Below, piece by piece: positions 41,337 through 49,797 of a stretch of 64,000 nucleotides of DNA. Origin of the DNA: Phaeobacter gallaeciensis. Its GTDB lineage: Bacteria; Pseudomonadota; Alphaproteobacteria; Rhodobacterales; Rhodobacteraceae. The DNA is taken from NCBI RefSeq assembly GCF_001678945.1, contig NZ_CP015124.1:2704001-2768000 (forward strand), written 5' to 3'. Under the pieces are notes generated by a model. It was not told where the DNA came from. It did not search any database and saw nothing but the letters and a program-made list of their open reading frames with translations. Position numbers and translations under genes: made by a program. Each line of letters starts with the position of its first letter. Within the stretch, counting starts at the first letter, position 1.

Positions 41337-42512
41337 TCAACATGCTGTCTTGAGCCACTTTTCTAGCACGGGTATCGGATACCCCTTCCCGTAGCCGTGT
41401 CCCACGCCATCCGTATGCCACCCTCCGATCTGATCTGCGATGTCAGAAGGGCATTCCACGGCCCTCAACCGATCACGCATCGAGTGGCGGAAACCGTGCA
41501 TCGTGGCCCCCTTCGGCACGTAGGCCTTGAGCCACTTGTTCAGGCCAGCACTTGCAGAATTGGCGTTGGTCTTCCCTTTGGTGTTGTACCTGGGAAAGGC
41601 AAACCTACTGCAACTTTCTTGCGCGTGAATTTTCTCGGCTGCCCATTCTGCGGAACCGAGCAGGGGGACGATTCGCTCACTGCTTTCTGTCTTGAGGCTT
41701 CTCCACGGGTGAGGGACTATTCGAGCCACCCAACTGCCGCTTTCATCCCGGTAGATGTCCTCTCTCAAGAGACCAGCAGCTTCGGCCAAGCGCATGCCGG
41801 TATCGGCGACCATGGCCACCAACCATCGCATTTCGTCGTCGATCTCTTTACACTTCTCCTGAACGGTTCGGATGTCCTGCACGGGGATGGAGCTACGACC
41901 TGACACCCCGGCGTTGCGATCATAGTAGACGTTGGCGAAGGGCGAGGTGGTGGACAGCCCTTCCTCAGCCACGGCGAAATTGAAGACCGCCCGGACGGTG
42001 CCGAAGATCCGGGTAATGCTGCTGCCAGCCAATCCCCGCTTGATTAGGGCATCACGGAACTTGTTTGCGTCTGCTTTGGTGTAGTCTGTCAGTGGTTTGT
42101 CTCCGCAGACGTCGATCACGTAGCCGCAGGATCGATGTGCGGCACGGTGGAAGGTCTCAGGGCGTCCCTGACCTTTGAGACGTAGGTACGTCAACACAGC
42201 CTCCGACAGGGTCAGACCATCGGATGTGACAGAGGTGTCTTCCGGCGAGAGAGGAGCCTGCCGGGTCAGACCATGCCGGAGCAGATGTTTGCCAGGGAGT
42301 TCCGCATCCTGAGTGCGAAGGTGATACCAGTATTCGTCCAGTTTGCATGCAGCCCTGTTTGCCCGCGATAGAGCGATGGAACGGGATCTGGTCCTCAGAG
42401 AGTAGGAGATCTTGCCCGACGAGTAATGCTGTCGGAGGTCCACCGGGATACGGCGGGTGAAGTAATAGATGCCTTCCTTCACGAAGACATGGCTGCGTGA
42501 AATGTTCTCCAA
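41337..42512 (-). CDS. int: Tyrosine recombinase (integrase) of the tRNA-Phe island
   Basis: 391 residues from a TTG codon (an in-frame stop lies just upstream, so no earlier start is possible; GTG at residue 11 is an alternative). The N-terminal arm domain includes VKEGIYYFTRRIPVDLR; the core-binding region is about 100-200; the catalytic set is Arg241 (DTGMRLAEAAGL), His339-x-x-Arg342 (HGFRHSMRDRL), His366 (IGGWH) and Tyr374 (GHGYGKGY), all present. It lies 67 bp from the 3' end of tRNA-Phe, the usual arrangement for an integrase that targets that gene. Confidence 0.92.
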   Translation of the reverse strand: MENISRSHVFVKEGIYYFTRRIPVDLRQHYSSGKISYSLRTRSRSIALSRANRAACKLDEYWYHLRTQDAELPGKHLLRHGLTRQAPLSPEDTSVTSDGLTLSEAVLTYLRLKGQGRPETFHRAAHRSCGYVIDVCGDKPLTDYTKADANKFRDALIKRGLAGSSITRIFGTVRAVFNFAVAEEGLSTTSPFANVYYDRNAGVSGRSSIPVQDIRTVQEKCKEIDDEMRWLVAMVADTGMRLAEAAGLLREDIYRDESGSWVARIVPHPWRSLKTESSERIVPLLGSAEWAAEKIHAQESCSRFAFPRYNTKGKTNANSASAGLNKWLKAYVPKGATMHGFRHSMRDRLRAVECPSDIADQIGGWHTDGVGHGYGKGYPIPVLEKWLKTAC

Positions 42513-42515
42513 TTT

Positions 42516-42594
42516 GTTCTACGCCTCGTCTTGATCAGCCCAAAAACTGATGCAAAACAATGCCTTGAACGAAGGAAATGGTGCCCGGGGGCGG
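42516..42594 (+). repeat. 79-bp inverted repeat, right copy, at the tRNA-Phe attachment site
   Basis: Inverted partner of 40702-40780. The right 16 bp are the 3' end of tRNA-Phe (core). With the left copy it encloses the GIY-YIG-like gene and the integrase. Confidence 0.9.
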
Positions 42595-42653
42595 AATCGA
42601 ACCACCGACACGAGGATTTTCAATCCACTGCTCTACCCCTGAGCTACCCGGGC
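42579..42653 (-). tRNA. tRNA-Phe (GAA)
   Basis: A full cloverleaf including encoded CCA: acceptor GCCCGGG/CCCGGGC, D arm GCTC...GAGC, anticodon loop TTGAAAA (anticodon GAA), T arm GGTGG-TTCGATT-CCGCC. Its 3' 16 bases serve as the integration core of the neighbouring island and remain intact here. Confidence 0.95.
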
Positions 42654-42734
42654 ACGGGAAGGCGTCTCGCCTTGGGTGTGGGCCTTCTATGCTGTGGGGC
42701 GGGCGGTGTCCAGAGGCTTTTTGAAAGAAATTTT

Positions 42735-42938
42735 TCAATGCCGGAACTGTGAGTGCTTTTCTCCAGAGGACCGCGATCTTTCGGTCTCTTCCAGCGCCTT
42801 TTCAATGTCTTCCGGGTCCCGGCTGGGGGCCGCATAAGCGCCGTTCAGCCATTTCGCCAGATCAAGATCCGCGCAGCGCCGAGAGCAGAAGGGGCGGTAG
42901 GAGCGGGCGGTTTCCTCGCCACAGATCGGGCAGCTCAT
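42735..42938 (-). CDS. yacG: DNA gyrase inhibitor YacG (zinc protein)
   Basis: 67 residues with the four zinc cysteines Cys3, Cys6, Cys18 and Cys22 (CPICG, FCSRRCADLDLAKW). In E. coli YacG binds GyrB and inhibits gyrase. It ends a gene cluster infA - maf - RNase G-like - yacG, with its start overlapping the RNase gene stop by 4 bp. Confidence 0.93.
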   Translation of the reverse strand: MSCPICGEETARSYRPFCSRRCADLDLAKWLNGAYAAPSRDPEDIEKALEETERSRSSGEKHSQFRH

Positions 42939-43957
42939 CGCAGAATCTCCCCCAGGGTCGGGCGGCCGCGTTTGCGTTGCAGTTCGAAGTGGCCCAGGTT
43001 GGTCCAGCCGACCAGAACCGTTTCTTCGCTGTCGGCGCGCAGCGCGGCCCGCAGAGTGGTTTCAAAGACGCGCCGGTCCTTTTTTGGCATCGGCGCCAGA
43101 TCCAGCACGATTTGTCCGCCAAGTCCCCGAACACGCAGCGCCCGGGGCAAGTCTTTGGCGCAGGCCATGTTGGCCTTGAGGCCGGCCGCGAGGGAGGTAT
43201 CGGTGCCGGTGTTGACGTCGACGGCCACGAGTGCGCGCGTGGGTTCGATATAAAGGAACCCGCCGCCCGGCAGCGGTTCGCGGATACCCTGGGCCTGGTC
43301 AAGCGCGTCCAGCACACCGTGGGTCTCAAAGCCGCCCGGAGTGCGTTCGACCTCGGCCGGTTCGACCCAGTCGCGCCAGGCGCGGATATGGGGGCCGTCG
43401 CCTTCGGCGAGGGTTTCCACCTCGGTTCCATGATCGTTCAGGACCTGATCGGCCAGGGCTGCCATGGCGGCGATATCCTCGGCCACCTCATCGGCATCCG
43501 CGCCCGCGCAGGCAGAGCGCAGGATCAGGCCGTAATCTGTACCCTCCATGGCCAGATGGGCAACCTCCAGCAGGCGGTCACGCTCATCCTCGTCCCGGAT
43601 CGAGCGGGAGATGTTCAGCCCCGGCGCCTCGGGGGTGACGATGGCGTAGCGGCTTTTGAACAGCAGTTTCTGGGTGACCGGGATCGCCTTGCCCGGCTCG
43701 GCATAGCCGGTGACCTGCACCAGAAGCTGCTGGCCCGGGGCCATGCCTTTGACCTGCCGCAGGAAGGCGGCGCCATCAGGCGTGCTGAGGAACATACTGC
43801 CTTGGCCCTTGACCGGCCGGTCGGCGCGAGCGCGGTAGACGGTGCCGGGCACGGGGGCATCGCCATCGATCAGGAAATCCTCAAGCTTGCCATCGACCAT
43901 CAGCGCGGCGGCCTCGTGGCCTTCGACGTGGTCCAGAACGATCGTGCGGCCCTTCAT
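42935..43957 (-). CDS. Ribonuclease E/G-family protein (short)
   Basis: A 340-residue RNase E/G-like protein with [20 protein letters not shown], the catalytic-site blocks [10 protein letters not shown] and [12 protein letters not shown]. At 340 residues it is much shorter than RNase G (about 490): the N-terminal S1 domain is reduced or missing. This compact form is usual at this locus in Rhodobacterales. It would cut single-stranded AU-rich RNA. Starts and stops overlap maf and yacG by 4 bp on each side, so expression is coupled. Confidence 0.85.
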   Translation of the reverse strand: MKGRTIVLDHVEGHEAAALMVDGKLEDFLIDGDAPVPGTVYRARADRPVKGQGSMFLSTPDGAAFLRQVKGMAPGQQLLVQVTGYAEPGKAIPVTQKLLFKSRYAIVTPEAPGLNISRSIRDEDERDRLLEVAHLAMEGTDYGLILRSACAGADADEVAEDIAAMAALADQVLNDHGTEVETLAEGDGPHIRAWRDWVEPAEVERTPGGFETHGVLDALDQAQGIREPLPGGGFLYIEPTRALVAVDVNTGTDTSLAAGLKANMACAKDLPRALRVRGLGGQIVLDLAPMPKKDRRVFETTLRAALRADSEETVLVGWTNLGHFELQRKRGRPTLGEILR

Positions 43958-44535
43958 GCGGCGGCCTCCTTGTATAGTGGCCAGCCCGCGGCCTGCAGAA
44001 GATGGGCGGTTTCGCAGAGCGGCAGGCCGACGATCCCGGTAAAGGAGCCGTTGATCCAGGGGATGAGCGCCCCCGCTGGTCCCTGAATGGCATAGCCACC
44101 GGCCTTGCCCTGCCAGTCATCACTGGCGAGATAGGCGTTCAGTTCCTCATCGCTGAGGCGCTTCATCTTGACCTGGCTGACTACGTCCTTTTGCCAGACC
44201 CTCTCGCCGCGGCGCACCGCGACCGACGTGATGACACGGTGGCGGCGGCCAGACAGGGCCAGCAGGAATTCGGCGGCCTCTCCGGCATCGGCAGGTTTGC
44301 CCATGATTCGCCGCCCCATCGCGACGGTGGTATCGGCACAGAGCACAACATCATCGGCCCTTGCTGGCACGGCCTGCACCTTTTCACGTGTCACGCGGGC
44401 GCAGTAATCGCGCGGCAGCTCACCCTTGTGAGGGGTCTCGTCGATATCCGGCGGGCGGACCGCGTCCGGGGTAACGCCAAGCTGTGCCAGCAGTTCCAGC
44501 CGCCGCGGGCTGCCAGATCCCAGAATGAATGCCAT
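43954..44535 (-). CDS. maf: Maf-family nucleotide pyrophosphatase
   Basis: 193 residues with the N-terminal [11 protein letters not shown] signature, [12 protein letters not shown], and VLCADTTV containing the catalytic aspartate. Family members hydrolyse non-canonical or UTP/dTTP-type triphosphates and limit misincorporation. Coupled to the RNase gene downstream. Separated from infA by a strong terminator, so it needs readthrough or its own promoter. Confidence 0.93.
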   Translation of the reverse strand: MAFILGSGSPRRLELLAQLGVTPDAVRPPDIDETPHKGELPRDYCARVTREKVQAVPARADDVVLCADTTVAMGRRIMGKPADAGEAAEFLLALSGRRHRVITSVAVRRGERVWQKDVVSQVKMKRLSDEELNAYLASDDWQGKAGGYAIQGPAGALIPWINGSFTGIVGLPLCETAHLLQAAGWPLYKEAAA

Positions 44536-44599
44536 GAGGGGCCCTTTTATCTATACCGTGCCAATGCTGCCGTGGGCCCTTGTTTTAGGAGTAAACCCC

Positions 44600-44633
44600 C
44601 AAAAACAAAAGCCCGGCATCTGGGCCGGGCTTT
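44600..44633 (-). terminator. Rho-independent terminator after infA
   Basis: A perfect 10-bp stem (AAAGCCCGGC/GCCGGGCTTT) with a 6-base loop is followed, on the minus strand, by TTTTGTTTTT. It lies between infA and maf. Confidence 0.9.
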
Positions 44634-44656
44634 GGTCATCAAGTCGGATCGGTCGC

Positions 44657-44875
44657 TTATTTGAAGCGGTAGTTGATCCGGCCCTTGGTCAGGTCGTAGG
44701 GGGTCATTTCCACCTGAACCCGGTCGCCAGCCAGAACACGGATGCGGTTCTTGCGCATCTTGCCTGCCGTATGTGCGATGATCTCATGGCCGTTTTCCAG
44801 CTCGACCCGAAACGTCGCATTGGGCAGGAGTTCCTTCACGACACCGGGAAATTCGAGCGTATCTTCCTTGGCCAT
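44657..44875 (-). CDS. infA: Translation initiation factor IF-1
   Basis: 72 residues, the exact family length: an S1/OB-fold with [38 protein letters not shown] and [17 protein letters not shown]. It binds the ribosomal A site during initiation. An 85-bp gap separates it from the upstream amidohydrolase gene and a terminator follows it, so it is probably an independent transcript. Confidence 0.97.
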   Translation of the reverse strand: MAKEDTLEFPGVVKELLPNATFRVELENGHEIIAHTAGKMRKNRIRVLAGDRVQVEMTPYDLTKGRINYRFK

Positions 44876-44960
44876 GTTCTCTCCATCATTGCGTTACCCC
44901 GTCAATCTGCGGGGATGAGCGCTTAAATGAGCCTATTTTCCCAATTTTTCAAGGGCGCAA

Positions 44961-45839
44961 TCACGGCATGAGGCGAATTGTGCAGGTTTTTGTCCTGCTG
45001 TTCTGTTCGTCCCAGTGGCTGCGGTTGCGGACGACCCCATTGCGACGGACCTCGGCGACCTGTGCGATGTCCACTTCGGCTAGGGTCCAGCCGGGCTGGT
45101 CCAGGGTGCCTTCGGCAAAGACGCCGGTCGGAGGGAAGCCGGTATCCGGCGGACCAAAGATGCCACCCATGCCGCATCCCACGTCAACCGATTCGGACCA
45201 GTCTGCCTGCCCCACGATTGAGGCCATGGCGGTGATGCACTGGTTTTCCAGCGCCCGCGACATGGCGCCGATACGCACCCGCCAATAGCCCGCCAGCGCC
45301 TCGGTACAGGAGGGAACAAGGATGATATCTGCCTCTTCCAGCGCCCGGCCCAGCAGGGGGAATTCGCTGTCATAGCAGATCAGCACGCCGATCTTGCCAA
45401 GCGCGGTGTCAAAAATCTTGAGCGGTCCGCCCCCGGTGACATTCCAGGGATCGCGCTCGAACATGGTCATGATCTGCTTGTCCTGATGGTCCCGCTCTCC
45501 GGTCGGCGCGTAGAATTCGGCGCGGTTCACCGGGCGCTCGAAACCGGCATTCACCGGGGCCGAGGCGCCGAGGATATGAACACCGTGTTCGGCGGCCAGT
45601 TTCAGGTGCAGCGCGGCGGCATCCTCCATCCGATCCGATACGGCATGCAGCGACCGCTCCAGATCAAGGGCGGCGTCAGCGCCATCCAGCGTCGCCAGCT
45701 CCATCGCGCCATATTCGGGAAAGACCAGAAGGTAGGCACCCTGTTTGGCGGCATCGCCGACCCATTTTGCCAGCTTGTCCTCGTATTGAGCCCAGCTGTC
45801 GAGCCAATCGAGCGGGTAGGCGGCGGTAGCGATTTTCAT
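44961..45839 (-). CDS. Carbon-nitrogen hydrolase (nitrilase superfamily)
   Basis: 292 residues with the Glu-Lys-Cys triad: Glu42 (FPEYGAME), Lys121 (DKQIMT) and Cys155 (ICYDSEF). The family hydrolyses amides such as omega-amides, formamide or N-carbamoyl compounds; the exact substrate is not evident. It lies within the infA-hisD cluster, where it, the GNAT and the NTF2-like gene look like additions to the usual order. The 53-bp gap to the GNAT gene suggests co-transcription. Confidence 0.9.
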   Translation of the reverse strand: MKIATAAYPLDWLDSWAQYEDKLAKWVGDAAKQGAYLLVFPEYGAMELATLDGADAALDLERSLHAVSDRMEDAAALHLKLAAEHGVHILGASAPVNAGFERPVNRAEFYAPTGERDHQDKQIMTMFERDPWNVTGGGPLKIFDTALGKIGVLICYDSEFPLLGRALEEADIILVPSCTEALAGYWRVRIGAMSRALENQCITAMASIVGQADWSESVDVGCGMGGIFGPPDTGFPPTGVFAEGTLDQPGWTLAEVDIAQVAEVRRNGVVRNRSHWDEQNSRTKTCTIRLMP

Positions 45840-45892
45840 GGGCGAGATCCCTTTTGTCTGGCGGGTACCCCGCCGGTCGTTTCAAAGTGAGC

Positions 45893-46474
45893 CTACAGCT
45901 CCCGGCTCCAGAATTGCAGCGCCTTTTTGCTTTCGGCGCGGTCGCCAATGTCTGTCCAGGTGAACTCTGCAAGCACACCCGGCATCGGGCGGTAGCCGCG
46001 TTTGCGCCAGAACACATCATTGCTGCGGTAGTCTGCGGGGCGCAGTGGGTGATCCTCTGGGCGGATCACGCTGCAAAAGGCCGAAAGCCTGAAACCAAGG
46101 GTGCGCGCGTGCGCTTCGCGGTGGTCAAAGAAGGCATGGCCGATACCCTGTCCTCTGAACTCTGGCAGCAGCACGGATTCGGCGCAGTAGAACACATCCT
46201 CGACAGGCAATTCGCCCTTTGAGATCTGCGTCGCATCGCCATGGCTGCTCAGCGGCATGCCCGTCGCTGCGCCGATCACACGTCCTTCGGATATGGCTGC
46301 CACCAGCACCGCATCGGGCGTGTCGCGGTAGCTACGCAGATAATGCTGCTCATAGGCTTCGTCCCCATCATAGAGATAGGGAAAGGCGCGGAACACTTCG
46401 ATGCGCAGCCGTGCCAGATCCGGCAGGGCGGCCTCCAATGCCTCGCCCGAAAGGGCTTTGACCTTAACCGCCAT
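45893..46474 (-). CDS. GNAT-family N-acetyltransferase
   Basis: 193 residues with the acetyl-CoA loop RGQGIGHAFFDHRE (about residues 112-125), preceded by AESVLLPEF. The substrate is unknown. Its start touches the stop of the NTF2-like gene, indicating coupling. Confidence 0.85.
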   Translation of the reverse strand: MAVKVKALSGEALEAALPDLARLRIEVFRAFPYLYDGDEAYEQHYLRSYRDTPDAVLVAAISEGRVIGAATGMPLSSHGDATQISKGELPVEDVFYCAESVLLPEFRGQGIGHAFFDHREAHARTLGFRLSAFCSVIRPEDHPLRPADYRSNDVFWRKRGYRPMPGVLAEFTWTDIGDRAESKKALQFWSREL

Positions 46475-46869
46475 CAGGCCGAGACCTGCGCCATCCAGTC
46501 AGAGAGGTTGTAATAGGTGGTGACGCGGGAGATCTTGCCGTCCTTCAGATCAAAGAAGGAGCCTGCAGGCAGACGGTAGCTCTGGCCGCGCGCCTCGGGC
46601 AGACCCGCGTCGGTTTCCAGATAGGTGCCGTTGACGATGTATTCGGCGGCGGCGCGGCTACCGTCCGGGGTGGAAAACACCACCATGTCAGTCAGCTCCT
46701 CACGGTAGCAGCGGCTCATGTGGTCGCAGAACTCGGCGAATTTTTCCTTGCCAACGCGGATGTTGCCCTCGTTGACGTGATGGGCCACGTCGTCAGACAG
46801 GCAATCGATCATGCCTTGGGTGTCGCCTGCGTTGAAGGCCGCGAAATAGCGCGTGATGGTGTCGCTCAT
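46474..46869 (-). CDS. NTF2-like/SnoaL-type small protein
   Basis: 131 residues of the cone-shaped alpha+beta fold: TRYFAAFNAGDTQGMIDCLSDDVAHHVNEG at the start and FFDLKDGKISRVTTYYNLSDWM at the end. Members are small isomerases, hydrolases or ligand binders. The ATG overlaps the phosphatase gene stop by 4 bp. No specific function can be given. Confidence 0.8.
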   Translation of the reverse strand: MSDTITRYFAAFNAGDTQGMIDCLSDDVAHHVNEGNIRVGKEKFAEFCDHMSRCYREELTDMVVFSTPDGSRAAAEYIVNGTYLETDAGLPEARGQSYRLPAGSFFDLKDGKISRVTTYYNLSDWMAQVSA

Positions 46870-47324
46870 AACAGCTCCGTCGGTTCGCCCCAGCGGGCTT
46901 TCAGGTGTTGAATGATCTGGTCGCGGGTCTGCCGGTAGCTGTCGAGCTTGGCCTCGCGGGTTTCGCCAAGGCCGGTCGGATCCATGATCGGCCAGTATTC
47001 GACTTCGAGGTGAAAATAGCGGGTCAGCTCCAGCGCGCGGCGTTGGCTGGCAGGCGACAGGGCCACCACTAGATCAAAGGACGACAGATCATCGCCCCAT
47101 TGCTCCATCTCGTCGAAAGAGCGCGACCGGTGGCGCGACAGTTCCACCCCGATTTCCTGGCAGACAGCGATGCAGAAGCCGTCGATTTCCATGTCGTTCT
47201 TGACGCCGACCGACTGCACGTAGGTCCCGGCGCCATAGAACTTCTTCATGATCCCCTCGGCCATGGGGGATCGGACCGCATTGTGGTCACAGCAGAACAG
47301 GATGGACTGCGGTAACTGCTCCAC
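46866..47324 (-). CDS. Low-molecular-weight phosphotyrosine phosphatase-family protein
   Basis: 152 residues with the catalytic loop Cys12-x5-Arg18 (CDHNAVRS) near the N-terminus and the general-acid DP in IMDPTG (about residue 113). Such proteins are tyrosine phosphatases or arsenate reductases. The place between UPF0262 and infA is conserved in Rhodobacterales, which favours a housekeeping phosphatase over an arsenic gene. Confidence 0.88.
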   Translation of the reverse strand: MEQLPQSILFCCDHNAVRSPMAEGIMKKFYGAGTYVQSVGVKNDMEIDGFCIAVCQEIGVELSRHRSRSFDEMEQWGDDLSSFDLVVALSPASQRRALELTRYFHLEVEYWPIMDPTGLGETREAKLDSYRQTRDQIIQHLKARWGEPTELL

Positions 47325-47327
47325 CCG

Positions 47328-47807
47328 TCAGCCTCCGAAATGCAGGACGCAGATCAGGGTGAACAGGCGGCGGGCGGTGTCGGTATCCACCTCGGCCTTG
47401 CCCTCCAGGCGTTCCTGAAGCACGCGGCTGCCTTCGTTGTGAATGCCGCGCCGGGCCATGTCGATGGTTTCGATCTGGCTGGGGGGCAGGGTCTTTACGG
47501 CGGTGAAATAGCTTTCGCAGATCTGGTAGTAATCCTTCACCACCTGACGGAAGGGCGACAGCGACAGATGAAATTCCGCCGCCTTCTGCCCGTCTTCGGT
47601 GGTGATATCAAAGACCAGCCGTTTATCCCGGATCGCCAGCCCCAGATGATAGGGGCCGGGGGGGACAGCGCGCCCGTCACGGGCAGGCAGGGTAAAGGAG
47701 TTCTCCTCGATCAGGTCAAACAGCGCCACCTTGCGCTCCTGCTCGATCTCGGGGGTCGGGGGCGGCAGGTTGCTGTCGTCCAGCTCGATATGACTGATGC
47801 GGCTCAT
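47328..47807 (-). CDS. UPF0262-family protein
   Basis: 159 residues beginning with SRISHIELDD and containing LPARDGRAVPPGPYHLGLAI and SPFRQVVKDYYQICESYF, the core of this conserved alphaproteobacterial family of unknown function. The start at 47807 fits the family; a frame from 47843 adds 12 unrelated residues. The gene ends 3 bp before the phosphatase start. Confidence 0.9.
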   Translation of the reverse strand: MSRISHIELDDSNLPPPTPEIEQERKVALFDLIEENSFTLPARDGRAVPPGPYHLGLAIRDKRLVFDITTEDGQKAAEFHLSLSPFRQVVKDYYQICESYFTAVKTLPPSQIETIDMARRGIHNEGSRVLQERLEGKAEVDTDTARRLFTLICVLHFGG

Positions 47808-47905
47808 GGCGTGCGATCTCTTAACCGGGAATCGCATCCTCACTAGCCGATGGCGCGCGGCGCGGCAATCTTTTGAGGGCTGCCTTGCGCCGCGTCCGGC
47901 CGTGA

Positions 47906-49207
47906 TCAGTCGTTCAGCGCGTTCAGACGCTGGGTGACGGACAGGCCGTGCGCCTCCAGGCTTTCGCTTTGCGCCAAGGTTTCTGCCGCCGGGCCGATGG
48001 CACGCAGCGCTTCGGGCGTCATCCGGGCCAGGGTGGTGCGTTTGAGAAAATCCATCACCGACAGGCCCGAAGAGAACCGCGCCGAGCGCGCCGTGGGCAG
48101 CACGTGGTTGGGGCCGCCGACGTAATCGCCGATGGCCTCGGGCGTGTATTGACCCAGGAAGATCGCCCCGGCGTGGATGGTCTTCTGGCTCAGTTCTTCG
48201 GGATCGCCGGTGCAGAGTTCCAGGTGCTCGGGCGCGATACGGTTCGACAGGTTTGCGGCCTCATCGAGATCGCGCACGGTGATTACCGCGCCGAAATCGC
48301 GCCAGCTGGCTCCGGCGATGGCGCGGCGCTCCAGTGTTTCAAGGCGCTTGTCCACGGCTTCGGCCACCGCGCGGCCAAAGGAGGCATCGTCGGTGATCAG
48401 GATCGACTGGGCGCTTTCATCGTGTTCCGCCTGGCTCATCAGGTCCAGCGCGATCCAGTCGGGGTTGTTGTCCTTGTCGGCGATCACCAGGATTTCCGAC
48501 GGCCCGGCGATCATGTCGATGCCCACCTTGCCGAAGACGCGGCGCTTCGCGGCGGCGACAAAGGCGTTGCCGGGGCCAGTGATTTTATCCACCGGCGCGA
48601 TGCTTTCTGTGCCATAGGCAAGCGCCGCAATCGCCTGAGCGCCGCCGATGCGATAGATCTCATCCACCCCGGCCAGCCGCGCCGCCAGCAGCACCAGCGG
48701 GTTCAGCACCCCGTCGGGCGTGGGCACGGTGATGGCAAGACGCTCGACCCCGGCGACCTTGGCCGGAATGGCATTCATCAGCACCGAAGAGGGGTAAGAG
48801 GCCAGCCCGCCCGGCACATAGAGGCCTGCAGCAGAAACCGCAGACCAGCGCCAGCCAAGGATGGCTCCCGCCGGATCGGTCCATTGGGCATCTTCGGGCA
48901 TCTGCCGTTCGTGATAGGCGCGGATGCGATCCGCTGCGAGTTCCAGCGCCGCCCGTTCCGCAGCAGGGACGCCTGCGATCGCGGCGGTCACTTCGGCCTC
49001 GGAAATCGCCAGCTTGTCGGCGCTCAGCTCCAGCCGGTCGAACTTCGCTGTCAGGTCGATCAGGGCCGCATCGCCGCGGCTGCGTACATCGGCAATGATC
49101 TCCGCGACAGTGGCGTCCACGTCCGGGCTGTCCTCGCGCTTGGCGCTCAGAAGCGCGGCAAAGGAAGCCTCGAAATCGGCATCAGAGGTATCAAGGAATA
49201 CAGGCAT
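47906..49207 (-). CDS. hisD: Histidinol dehydrogenase
   Basis: 433 residues. It catalyses the last two steps of histidine biosynthesis, L-histidinol to L-histidine, with zinc and NAD. Visible blocks include VLMNAIPAKVAGV, IDMIAGPSEILVIAD, SQAEHDESAQSILIT (zinc ligands Gln and His) and RIAPEHLELCT. Length is typical. Located between DUF2948 and UPF0262 genes. Confidence 0.97.
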   Translation of the reverse strand: MPVFLDTSDADFEASFAALLSAKREDSPDVDATVAEIIADVRSRGDAALIDLTAKFDRLELSADKLAISEAEVTAAIAGVPAAERAALELAADRIRAYHERQMPEDAQWTDPAGAILGWRWSAVSAAGLYVPGGLASYPSSVLMNAIPAKVAGVERLAITVPTPDGVLNPLVLLAARLAGVDEIYRIGGAQAIAALAYGTESIAPVDKITGPGNAFVAAAKRRVFGKVGIDMIAGPSEILVIADKDNNPDWIALDLMSQAEHDESAQSILITDDASFGRAVAEAVDKRLETLERRAIAGASWRDFGAVITVRDLDEAANLSNRIAPEHLELCTGDPEELSQKTIHAGAIFLGQYTPEAIGDYVGGPNHVLPTARSARFSSGLSVMDFLKRTTLARMTPEALRAIGPAAETLAQSESLEAHGLSVTQRLNALND

Positions 49208-49317
49208 CTGGTCACTCCGGCTGGTGCGACCGGGACATATAGAGCGAACCGCGCCGGGACAAGCCTTTGCCGCCGGGTGCAGCAGTTTGCCCTGCCGCAG
49301 CCCGCCGGGCAGCGGCG

Positions 49318-49797
49318 TCAGTCGTCGCCGTGATCAGGCGCCTTGCCGGAAGGCGCAGTATAGGGCCGGGTCACATCGCGCAGCGAAACATCGATGGCCT
49401 CGACAGAAAGACGGATGGCGCCATCGCCGGCCAGGGTCAGCACCAGGTGGCCCGCCCCGTCGTCGCCGGGTTCAAAGGACAGCGACAACAGCGACAGCAC
49501 AAGATCCTTGTCGCTGCGATCGACCCCTTGCGAGGCGACGCCCAGCACATTGTCGACCACCAGCAGCGATTGCACCCGCTCGTAAGCGCGGGCGCGCTTT
49601 TCGGCTGCGGCGCGATCCTCCCAGCGGAACCGGTTGATCAGCAGCGCAAAGCGGTGCCGGGAGGCCTGCCAGCGCATTTCAGTGACCGGGAACACCGAAT
49701 CCTGCACCAGCGCAGAAATGACTTTCAGGTCCTCTTCTTCCTGCGCGCCAAGGTTCAGCGGCGCCTCGCGGCCCTCTTCAAAGGTTGCGTCTGCCAT
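49318..49797 (-). CDS. DUF2948-family protein
   Basis: 159 residues with LNLGAQEEEDLKVISALVQDSV and RHRFALLINRFRWED, the pattern of this alphaproteobacterial family of unknown function. Its start shares a base with the murA stop, so it is coupled to murA. The constant place between murA and hisD suggests a housekeeping role. Confidence 0.88.
   Translation of the reverse strand: MADATFEEGREAPLNLGAQEEEDLKVISALVQDSVFPVTEMRWQASRHRFALLINRFRWEDRAAAEKRARAYERVQSLLVVDNVLGVASQGVDRSDKDLVLSLLSLSFEPGDDGAGHLVLTLAGDGAIRLSVEAIDVSLRDVTRPYTAPSGKAPDHGDD

Noticed and set aside
47948-49333. 461-codon plus-strand frame opposite hisD
   Set aside because: Antisense shadow; hisD carries all expected motifs.
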